NCBI GenBank assembly: GCA_003483885.1 | Contig: DMXI01000026.1 | Location: forward strand, 1 to 5,863 | Direction: 5' to 3' | Length of the DNA: 5,863 nt | From: Microscillaceae bacterium | GTDB lineage: Bacteria; Bacteroidota; Bacteroidia; Cytophagales; Microscillaceae | In this document: one piece after another, positions 1-5,863 of the stretch | Layout of the letters: every line of letters starts with the position of its first letter | How positions within the stretch are numbered: the stretch's first letter is position 1 | Notes under the pieces: model-generated | Database searches by the model: none | The model's input: only the letters and a program-made list of their open reading frames with translations | What the model was told of the DNA's origin: nothing | Translations under genes and position numbers: made by a program

Positions 1-1094
1 TCAAAAACGTGTCATTTGCCCAGTTAAACAACCAAGTATTCGAAGATTCGCTCTCGATTCAGCCCAAATATGCTCATAATCTTTACTTACAGGTCCAAAA
101 TTTAAATTTTGTAAAAAATAATGAGTACTTCAACGACATCATCCCCGGACAAACTTTTTTTGGATACCAACTAAAGCCTCGTTTGGTGTACTTTGCCGCC
201 AAAAACGTCAGGGTAGATGCGGGTATATATGTATTGAGGGACTTTGGTCAGGAGCAGTTTACCCAAATAGCCCCGGTTTTTTCGGTAAAGTTTCAAAAAA
301 AGAATACCTCTTTGACTTTAGGAACCCTACAAGGCAACCTTGCCCATCGTTTGATAGAGCCTATGTACGATTTTGACCGAGTGCTCACCAATCGCCTGGA
401 GAATGGACTGCAAATTATCCATAAAGGCCAGAAGTGGTACCTCGATTTGTGGGTAGATTGGCAGCAAGCCATTAGTCGAGGAGCTCCTTTGCAGGAAGAA
501 ATCTTTGGGGGATTGCATACCTTCTACCGAATTATTGATAAGCCCCATTTTCGAGTACAAATTCCAGTACAGTTTACTATTTTACATCAGGGAGGTCAAG
601 AAGCGTTCATTGCGAAGCCTATTTTGAATACCATGAATCTTGCAACTGGCTTGCAGGTGCATTTCAACTTTAATAAAAATGCGTTTGTTCGAACAATCAA
701 GTTAGATAACTATGTGCTTGGTTCACAAGCCGCCGAAGTAACCATTGGGCAGCCTGATTTTGACAATGGACGGGCTTTTTATGGCAACCTTACTTTGGCA
801 ACCAAATGGGGAGACTTAATGACCAGTGTCTGGCTGGGCGATCGGTTTAATTCGGCACAGGGTGGGGGCTTGTATCGTTCTACTGGAGTAAGTGATAAAA
901 CTTTTGCAGAACGCAACCGGGATTTACTTTTTGTGCGGTATTTACGTAACATTAAAATAAGCGAAAGCACCAATTTCACCGTTAGGGTAGAACCCAGTTA
1001 TGATTTCAATAACCAAAAGTTCGAAACAGCCATTGGTTTGTATGTGCATTTTAATCCACGGTTCTTCTTGAGAAAGATTAACTTATCATTCTAA
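1..1094 (+). CDS. Putative outer-membrane beta-barrel protein of unknown function (5' end cut by window)
   Basis: I do not recognise a named family. The reading frame is open from base 3, the first complete codon, and ends at TAA 1092-1094, giving at least 363 visible residues. A GTG at 9-11 could be taken as a start, but the frame stays open to the window edge. The residues KNVSFAQLNNQ at the beginning look like the end of a signal peptide, with cleavage after SFA, so probably only the first part of that signal is missing. The rest has no long hydrophobic helix. It is rich in alternating polar and aromatic stretches typical of beta strands (for example YFAAKNVRVDAGIYVL and ATGLQVHFNFNKNAF), and it ends in KINLSF with a C-terminal Phe, as many outer-membrane barrels do. 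An outer-membrane location is inferred from these traits. A soluble periplasmic beta protein is the alternative. It lacks the features I would expect of PorP/SprF or SusC/TonB-dependent receptors. The next gene follows after 52 bases with no obvious terminator. Confidence 0.72.
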   Translation, partial: KNVSFAQLNNQVFEDSLSIQPKYAHNLYLQVQNLNFVKNNEYFNDIIPGQTFFGYQLKPRLVYFAAKNVRVDAGIYVLRDFGQEQFTQIAPVFSVKFQKKNTSLTLGTLQGNLAHRLIEPMYDFDRVLTNRLENGLQIIHKGQKWYLDLWVDWQQAISRGAPLQEEIFGGLHTFYRIIDKPHFRVQIPVQFTILHQGGQEAFIAKPILNTMNLATGLQVHFNFNKNAFVRTIKLDNYVLGSQAAEVTIGQPDFDNGRAFYGNLTLATKWGDLMTSVWLGDRFNSAQGGGLYRSTGVSDKTFAERNRDLLFVRYLRNIKISESTNFTVRVEPSYDFNNQKFETAIGLYVHFNPRFFLRKINLSF

Positions 1095-1146
1095 AATAAA
1101 CAATCAACAAAAACTTACATTTTTCAACAGGATAGATTTAATAGTT

Positions 1147-1581
1147 ATGAGCAAAATTCATCTGCATTCTGACAAATACCTGGAAGCGCTCTATGATAAA
1201 AAATTAAATTTAGTAGAGTTTTATTGGAAAAATACCACCGAAGACTTAACCGAAGCCGAGTACAGAATGATTGTGTCTGATATAGTAGATAAGGTGGTAG
1301 AAAATGTGGAGAATAAACAATGGAAAGCCCCAAATTGGTTATTAGATAATCGTGATTTTTTATTTACAATTTCGCCTGAGTTGCAGCAATGGCAAGCTAA
1401 AAAAATATTTGAACCTGTAAGTAAATTTACTAAAAAGGCGGCGTTTGTCATGAGTGAAGATTTGGTGACTCAGTTTGCTATAGAGCAGACCTATGATGAG
1501 CACAAAGAAGCCAAAATGTTGACCCAATATTTTATAGACTTACACCAGGCCAATGAGTGGCTACAAGAAGGAGACAATTAA
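1147..1581 (+). CDS. Small STAS/SpoIIAA-like hypothetical protein
   Basis: This is a 144-residue soluble protein with no signal peptide, membrane segment or cysteine. Its pattern resembles the small STAS/SpoIIAA-like (SEC14-fold-like) proteins common in Bacteroidota. It has an N-terminal strand ending in an aromatic pair (VEFYW, residues 23-27), then a helix introduced by LTEAEYR. A central LLDNRDFLFTISPELQQW stretch (65-82) follows, then a strand-helix unit KKAAFVMSEDLVTQFAIEQ (95-113), and a C-terminal helix ending ANEWL. The family assignment comes from remembered pattern, not a search, and no biochemical role is known to me. STAS folds often serve as regulatory or protein-interaction modules, but the Ser phosphorylation site of true anti-sigma antagonists is not evident. 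The ATG at 1147 is chosen because the protein begins naturally there. The only Shine-Dalgarno-like element is AGGA at 1129-1132, 14 bases upstream, which is far for a functional site. It may be co-transcribed with the gene before it. Confidence 0.75.
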   Translation: MSKIHLHSDKYLEALYDKKLNLVEFYWKNTTEDLTEAEYRMIVSDIVDKVVENVENKQWKAPNWLLDNRDFLFTISPELQQWQAKKIFEPVSKFTKKAAFVMSEDLVTQFAIEQTYDEHKEAKMLTQYFIDLHQANEWLQEGDN

Positions 1582-1692
1582 ATACTCGAACCATAGGGGA
1601 CGATAGGATTTATTTGATCGTATATACCCAAAAGCCCTTCTCTTTTTAGCGACCAGCCTTGCAGATACACCCGCTATAAACACTATACAATT
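1582..1692. other. Intergenic spacer before the HTCS gene
   Basis: These 111 bases separate the STAS-like gene from the sensor gene and presumably carry the sensor's promoter. I see no convincing Bacteroidota -7 element (TAnnTTTG) with a TTG-type -33 element at the right spacing, and no Shine-Dalgarno sequence before the start at 1693. A short inverted repeat, ACGAT at 1600-1604 and ATCGT at 1617-1621 with a 12-base loop, surrounds a TTTG at 1613-1616. It could be an operator or chance. No strong terminator for the upstream gene is visible. Confidence 0.35.
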
Positions 1693-4600
1693 TTGAGAGT
1701 TATTTATTTTTCTTTACTCATTGCTTGTCTGATTTGTAGTACACATACTCAAGGACAAAATTTTTCTCACATCCGGCATTATACTACCGACGATGGCTTG
1801 CCACATAATGTAGGCTATAGTCTTATGCAAGACAGCAAGGGCTTTTTGTGGATCTGTACCGATGACGGACTGGCCCGCTTTGATGGGAAAGAGTTCAAAG
1901 TCTATCGTAGCAAAGATGGTTTATTGAGCAATTATCCTATTGATATTACCGAAGACCAAGAAGGTACCCTCTGGATTGGTAGCTGGAAAGGAGGAGTAAA
2001 CTACCTGAAAAAGGATTCTATCTATACTCCAACCATCGACTATCCTCGTTTTAAGGTAGGAAACATTGACATCCAGGGAGACCAAATGATGCTTTCTAGT
2101 GAAAGATCTGATGTCCATTTTTACCAAAAAAAAGGACAGCAATGGTATTTTCTCAATAAGCGGGTGAATACTCGTATATTTATGAAAAATGATTCAATAC
2201 TCAGTTATTCCCACCACGAGATTTATAGTAAATTAAATAGCTTTAAGCGAATAACATTGATTAAAGGTTATTTGACTACCGATCAATCCAAGCTGATTTT
2301 TGGAGGTTTTGCTGGTATATGGAAGTACCAAAACGATTCTACTTTTGTGCCTTTCTTTCCAGAAGTAATTCAAAAAGATACGGTTTATTATGTTACCCAA
2401 GATGCCCAGCAAAGATACTGGCTGGGAGGTCGTGGTAAACTTTGGGCGATTGATGCAAGTGGCCCTATGAAAATATGGACTAAAAACTTGCCACCTTATC
2501 GCATTCATGACATCAAGCCTGGCATTGATGGGAAACTATACTTTCTTACTGGACTTACTAATCTAAACAACCGAGGATTTTATTGTTATGACCCCACTAC
2601 CCAGCAATTAGAAGATTTGATGAAGAAATATAAACTACGAGCTTTTCCTAGTAGCCTGGAAATAGATCAGGAAGGCAATCTCTGGTTTACTACCAATGGT
2701 GATGGCGTGTATTGCATTACATATTCACTTTTTAAAAATTATGATGCGCAACAAGGCTTGACTGGTGAGTTTGTGCAACAAATTCACCAGGATAAACATG
2801 GGACTGTTTATATAGGTACCAGCAATGGACTTTACAAATATGGACCATCTGGTTTTAATCAGGTAACATTGTTATCCAACGCATCATCTATTGACATTAC
2901 TCAACTTTCTCTAAGTTCTAAAGGTAATCTTATGTTATTGGCAAGCCTTAAAGAAGGTTATCAATTGTTTGAAGTTGACCAAGTTCAACAAGCAAGGGTG
3001 ATCAAGCTAGATAAAGGGATAGAAAAACATCTATACAAGGATATACGAAATAAGATATGGCACTTTGGAGATAATGCTATATCGTCCAGAAACTTGCAAA
3101 AAGAAACAGGTAAACAAGCGTGGTGGCTACATAAATTTTCTAATGATTTCCTAATCTCTAGCTTATTTGATTATGAAAATAAGCTTTGGATGGCAACCAA
3201 TCAAGGATTGTATGTTTTTAGAGAAAATAGACAAAAAGCAAAGCCAAAGATAGAGCTTTTGGATTCTCTGAAGGTAGCTGATGGATTGCCCAGCAACTTT
3301 GTGAATACGGTGGCCAAAGGAGCGAACGGAGAATTATGGATTGGAACCAAAGAAGGAGTTTGCTATTACCAAAATGGTGAAATACGGAAAATAACTGCCA
3401 AAAATGACTTTGTTTTGGGTAATTGTACAAGTTTGGTCATAGATCATTGGGGAGGGGTATGGGTAGGCACCTCTAAAGGGCTTGCTTATTTTGATGGAGA
3501 GCGGTTTGTCAATTATAATCACAAAACAGGTTTAGTATCTCCTAGTATCAATTGCTTATTTCTGGATAAGCGCAAACGTTTGTGGGTTGGTACCAGTAAA
3601 GGCATATCAATGATGGAGATAAGTCAGAAGCCAGGTTTAGTGACAGCTCCAAGATTTTACATCGAGAAAATTCTGGTAAATAGAAAGCCTATCAAGATAA
3701 GTTCTGAGGTAATACTTCAATACAATCAAAGATTAGATATCCAATTTCAAGCCCTTACTTTTGTGTATCCTGAAGGTATACATTATCAATACCGACTCGA
3801 CGATGAACCCTGGCAGGACACACGCTTGAATTTTTTAAATTATAATCGTTTCCCCACTGGATACCACACATTAGAATTACGGGCGCGAAAATACAACAGT
3901 GACTGGAGCACAATCCGAGGAATCGTGATTGAGGTAAACCCTCCTTATTGGCTTACTTGGTGGGCTTTTAGTGCATATGTTGTACTAGCGATATTGGTGG
4001 TATATGCCATCATTCGTTGGCGTTCGCGTCAATTAATCAAAGATAAATTGAGGTTGGAACGATTGGTGGCCAAGCGAACCCAGGAGTTAGAACATCAAAA
4101 AGAAGAAATTGCGTCTCAGGCGGAAAAACTCAAGGAAATGGATCAGGTAAAATCGCGTTTTTTTGCCAATATTTCGCACGAATTCAAAACCCCGCTCACC
4201 CTCATTATTGGACCTGCCGAAAAGTTATTAGGGGTAAAAAAACTATCACCAGTGAAAATGTATTCCCAATACATACTGGCCAATGCCCATCGCCTGATGA
4301 AGCTCATCAATCAATTGATGGATGTTTCGAAAATAGATAGTGGCAAAATGTTTTTGCAAGTGAAAAGGGGAAATTTGACTACTTTTTTGACTCAGATATT
4401 TCATTCCTTTGAGTTGTTGGCCCAGCAAAAAAACATTCAAATGGAGCTGCAAATTCCTGAAAAAGAGATGGTGGGTGATTTTGACGAGGATAAAATAGAA
4501 AAGATCTTTTTTAACCTGTTATCCAATGCGTTGAAGTTTACCCCAGAGGGAGGAAAAGTAAGTTTTGCAATTACCCAGACAGGTAACCAGATAAGCGCCA

Positions 4601-5673
4601 CCATTGCGGATAATGGCGCAGGGATAGCAGAGGAGCAACTTGTCCATATTTTTGACCGCTTTTATCAGGCCGACGATTCGGGCACTCGAGCGCACGAAGG
4701 GACTGGTATTGGGTTAGCGTTGGTCAAAGAGTTGGTAACACTGCATGAGGGTACTATTAAGGTGGAGAGTCAACTCCAACAGGGCACTACTTTTACTGTA
4801 GTTTTGCCTTTTGAGCAAAAGGCGTTGATTGACCTTGCTCCCAATACTCCCACTGACGTGATTGCCCCTGTGATGCGAGAAGAATTGCCAATCATAGAAG
4901 ACGTAACCGCTGAAAAAAACACGGTTTTGATTGTAGAAGACAATCGTGAAATCAAGGACTTTATAGCGGCTGAATTAGCTCCTTTTTATACCGTTTTGTC
5001 AGCCAATAATGGAGCAGAAGGGATAGCCTCGGCGCTCGAACATGTGCCAGACCTCATTGTGAGCGATGTGATGATGCCTAAGGTGGATGGTTTGGAAATG
5101 GTGAAGCAGCTTCGGGAACATGAGGTAACCAGCCATATTCCGATGATGCTACTTTCGGCCAAAAGTGATTTTGAAAGTAAGATTGCAGGACTGGAAACCG
5201 GTGGGGATGATTACCTAACCAAACCGTTTAGTGCTAAGGAGCTATTACTACGGGTAAAAAATATGTTGGATCGTCGCGATAAATTGCGAGAAGCATTGAG
5301 CCGACAGATAGTGAGGCCCGAGAATGTGGCTGAGCTGCCCCAAAGAGCGATGCCTTCCAAAGAAGAAGCTTTTCTGAAAAAAATGACGGAGATTGTAGAG
5401 CAAAATATGGATAAGCCAAATTTTGATGTGGGTTATTTTTGCCAGGAAATAGGGATGAGCCGCTCCAATTTGTTTCGAAAAATGAAGGCACTGACAAATC
5501 AATCTATTGTAGAGTTTATTCGAGGCATTAGGCTGAGAAAAGCCGCTACCTTGTTAAAGGAAACCAATGATAAGGTAGAGAGCATTGCCCTACAGGTAGG
5601 CTTCAACGATATTTCCTATTTTAACAAATGCTTCAAAAAACAATTTGGGGTGACGCCTTCTAAATATGAATGA
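1693..5673 (+). CDS. Hybrid two-component system protein (periplasmic sensor, histidine kinase, receiver, AraC-type regulator)
   Basis: This 1326-residue protein is a complete HTCS regulator: it senses a periplasmic ligand, autophosphorylates, passes phosphate to its own receiver and binds DNA. Residues 1-21 form a signal peptide (cleavage near G21/Q22). Residues 25-650 form two beta-propellers with Reg_prop-type blades, clearest at 51-65, 92-105, 242-254, 330-342, 371-383, 498-509, 547-559, 588-602 and 629-641 (motifs such as LWIGT-GL-YF). A Y_Y_Y domain (about 680-750) precedes one transmembrane helix (752-776) and a coiled-coil linker (777-820). The kinase has H829 in SHEFKTPL, N941/N945, D973 in DNGAGI and GTGIGL at 1003-1008. 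The receiver (1078-1190) has E1082/D1083, phosphoacceptor D1125, S1155 and K1177. The AraC domain (about 1228-1326) has two helix-turn-helix units, near 1244-1269 and 1294-1320. All key residues are present, so it should be active. The length is normal for the family. The start is TTG, because no in-frame ATG exists between the upstream stop (1615-1617) and 1693; the first ATG (1825) would remove the signal peptide. Characterised relatives usually control polysaccharide-utilisation loci, but none is visible here, so the ligand is unknown. Confidence 0.96.
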   Translation: MRVIYFSLLIACLICSTHTQGQNFSHIRHYTTDDGLPHNVGYSLMQDSKGFLWICTDDGLARFDGKEFKVYRSKDGLLSNYPIDITEDQEGTLWIGSWKGGVNYLKKDSIYTPTIDYPRFKVGNIDIQGDQMMLSSERSDVHFYQKKGQQWYFLNKRVNTRIFMKNDSILSYSHHEIYSKLNSFKRITLIKGYLTTDQSKLIFGGFAGIWKYQNDSTFVPFFPEVIQKDTVYYVTQDAQQRYWLGGRGKLWAIDASGPMKIWTKNLPPYRIHDIKPGIDGKLYFLTGLTNLNNRGFYCYDPTTQQLEDLMKKYKLRAFPSSLEIDQEGNLWFTTNGDGVYCITYSLFKNYDAQQGLTGEFVQQIHQDKHGTVYIGTSNGLYKYGPSGFNQVTLLSNASSIDITQLSLSSKGNLMLLASLKEGYQLFEVDQVQQARVIKLDKGIEKHLYKDIRNKIWHFGDNAISSRNLQKETGKQAWWLHKFSNDFLISSLFDYENKLWMATNQGLYVFRENRQKAKPKIELLDSLKVADGLPSNFVNTVAKGANGELWIGTKEGVCYYQNGEIRKITAKNDFVLGNCTSLVIDHWGGVWVGTSKGLAYFDGERFVNYNHKTGLVSPSINCLFLDKRKRLWVGTSKGISMMEISQKPGLVTAPRFYIEKILVNRKPIKISSEVILQYNQRLDIQFQALTFVYPEGIHYQYRLDDEPWQDTRLNFLNYNRFPTGYHTLELRARKYNSDWSTIRGIVIEVNPPYWLTWWAFSAYVVLAILVVYAIIRWRSRQLIKDKLRLERLVAKRTQELEHQKEEIASQAEKLKEMDQVKSRFFANISHEFKTPLTLIIGPAEKLLGVKKLSPVKMYSQYILANAHRLMKLINQLMDVSKIDSGKMFLQVKRGNLTTFLTQIFHSFELLAQQKNIQMELQIPEKEMVGDFDEDKIEKIFFNLLSNALKFTPEGGKVSFAITQTGNQISATIADNGAGIAEEQLVHIFDRFYQADDSGTRAHEGTGIGLALVKELVTLHEGTIKVESQLQQGTTFTVVLPFEQKALIDLAPNTPTDVIAPVMREELPIIEDVTAEKNTVLIVEDNREIKDFIAAELAPFYTVLSANNGAEGIASALEHVPDLIVSDVMMPKVDGLEMVKQLREHEVTSHIPMMLLSAKSDFESKIAGLETGGDDYLTKPFSAKELLLRVKNMLDRRDKLREALSRQIVRPENVAELPQRAMPSKEEAFLKKMTEIVEQNMDKPNFDVGYFCQEIGMSRSNLFRKMKALTNQSIVEFIRGIRLRKAATLLKETNDKVESIALQVGFNDISYFNKCFKKQFGVTPSKYE

Positions 5674-5676
5674 TGC

Positions 5677-5709
5677 AGGCTTTCTTGGTGTTTATCTGAA
5701 AGAAGGCTT
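5677..5709 (+). terminator. Terminator-like hairpin after the HTCS gene
   Basis: Four bases after the stop codon, AGGCTTTCTT (5677-5686) can pair with AAGAAGGCTT (5700-5709). This gives a 10-bp stem with two G-U wobbles and a 13-base loop. The stem runs into only three Ts (5708-5710) before GCCC, so the T-tract is weak. The position directly behind a long gene supports a role in termination or in protecting the 3' end of the transcript. The weak tract keeps confidence moderate. Confidence 0.45.
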
Positions 5710-5736
5710 TGCCCTTTCGAGCAGTAATTAACTTCG

Positions 5737-5783
5737 TTGAGCTCAGCATAGCAAAGCTATAGCTTCGGTTCTTTGTTGCTCAA
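5737..5783. repeat. Nested imperfect inverted repeat in the 3' intergenic tail
   Basis: An outer pair, TTGAGC (5737-5742) and GCTCAA (5778-5783), encloses an inner hairpin in which ATAGC (5748-5752) and GCTAT (5756-5760) flank the triloop AAA. AGC at 5745-5747 can extend the inner stem with GCT at 5762-5764 if A5761 is bulged. The motif CTTCG/CTTCGG also occurs on both sides of it (near 5732 and 5763). Such structured intergenic elements are often dispersed repeats, but copy number cannot be judged from this window. It could also form a second transcript-end structure. Confidence 0.45.
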
Positions 5784-5794
5784 AATACATCAAT
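5776..5794. repeat. Direct repeat, copy 1 (19 bases)
   Basis: TTGCTCAAAATACATCAAT at this place matches TTGTTCAAAATACATCAAT at 5845-5863 with one mismatch. The last 15 bases are identical. The copies are 69 bases apart, start to start, and lie in non-coding DNA. The start of this copy overlaps the right arm of the nested inverted repeat. Confidence 0.7.
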
Positions 5795-5840
5795 GGGGAT
5801 GACGTGCTACCTCATGGCCTAAAGTCCTCCCGAGTCCTAA

Positions 5841-5856
5841 TATTTTGTTCAAAATA
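5841..5856. promoter_or_regulatory. Short palindrome, possible operator
   Basis: TATTTTG (5841-5847) and CAAAATA (5850-5856) are perfect inverted arms around a two-base centre TT. A less perfect version, TTTG and CAAA with a 5-base centre, lies in copy 1 of the direct repeat (5772-5784). The symmetry suits a dimeric regulator, but it is AT-rich, so chance is a real alternative. No gene that it would control is inside the window. Confidence 0.25.
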
Positions 5857-5863
5857 CATCAAT
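5845..5863. repeat. Direct repeat, copy 2 (19 bases, runs to window edge)
   Basis: This is the second copy of the 19-base repeat, differing from copy 1 only at its fourth base (T in place of C). It ends at the last base of the window, so the identity may continue outside. The 50 bases between copies (5795-5844) contain AGTCCT twice (5823-5828 and 5833-5838) and no reading frame of note. Confidence 0.7.

Noticed and set aside
1116..1123. TACATTTT as a -7 promoter element before the STAS-like gene
   Set aside because: It differs from TAnnTTTG at the final G, and no TTG-type -33 element lies at suitable spacing upstream.
1600..1621. ACGAT/ATCGT inverted repeat as a terminator or operator
   Set aside because: The stem is only 5 bp with a 12-base loop and no T-tract. 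It is listed only as a note in the spacer entry because chance occurrence is likely.
1630..1647. AAAAG/CTTTT pairing as a terminator for the STAS-like gene
   Set aside because: The stem is five nearly all A-T pairs and is followed by AGCG, so it would not be stable enough.
1717..1728. Lipobox-like LIAC at residues 9-12 of the HTCS protein, suggesting a lipoprotein
   Set aside because: The hydrophobic stretch before the Cys is too short for a normal lipoprotein signal. HTCS proteins are inner-membrane proteins, and the ordinary signal-peptide reading fits better.
5234..5502. Overlapping minus-strand open frames opposite the receiver/AraC region
   Set aside because: They lie wholly opposite well-conserved HTCS coding sequence, have low-complexity unfamiliar translations and no start-site signals. 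They are shadows of the real gene. The same applies to the other minus-strand frames in the window.
5776..5863. CRISPR array start
   Set aside because: Only two copies are visible. The 19-base repeat is short, the 50-base interval is long for a spacer, and no cas gene is present.

Overview
The window reads as a moderately AT-rich chromosomal piece from a member of Bacteroidota, most likely a marine or gliding Cytophagia-type bacterium related to Microscilla or Flammeovirga. This placement is an inference. It rests mainly on the full-length hybrid two-component system (HTCS) protein, an architecture characteristic of this phylum. Supporting signs are an outer-membrane-type protein ending in Phe, start sites without clear Shine-Dalgarno sequences, and the codon and base composition.

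Layout: all three genes lie on the + strand. (1) Bases 1-1094 hold the 3' part, nearly all, of a gene for a beta-strand-rich, probably outer-membrane protein of unknown function. The window edge cuts it within what looks like its signal peptide. (2) After a 52-base gap, bases 1147-1581 encode a 144-residue cytoplasmic protein resembling the small STAS/SpoIIAA-like proteins common in this phylum. (3) After a 111-base gap, bases 1693-5673 encode a 1326-residue HTCS regulator. It has a signal peptide, a two-propeller sensor, a Y_Y_Y domain, one transmembrane helix, a histidine kinase, a receiver and an AraC-type DNA-binding domain. (4) The last 190 bases are non-coding. They hold a terminator-like hairpin, a nested inverted repeat and a 19-base near-identical direct repeat whose second copy ends exactly at the window edge.

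Function: the HTCS protein is a complete one-polypeptide signalling system. It should sense a periplasmic ligand, often an oligosaccharide in characterised relatives, and control transcription directly. No susC/susD pair, glycoside hydrolase, sulfatase or other usual target gene is visible here, so its regulon cannot be read from the window. The two upstream genes show no clear functional tie to it. I found no RNA gene, CRISPR array, transposase or phage gene. The most unusual material is the repeat-rich tail; the coding part consists of recognisable or family-level proteins.
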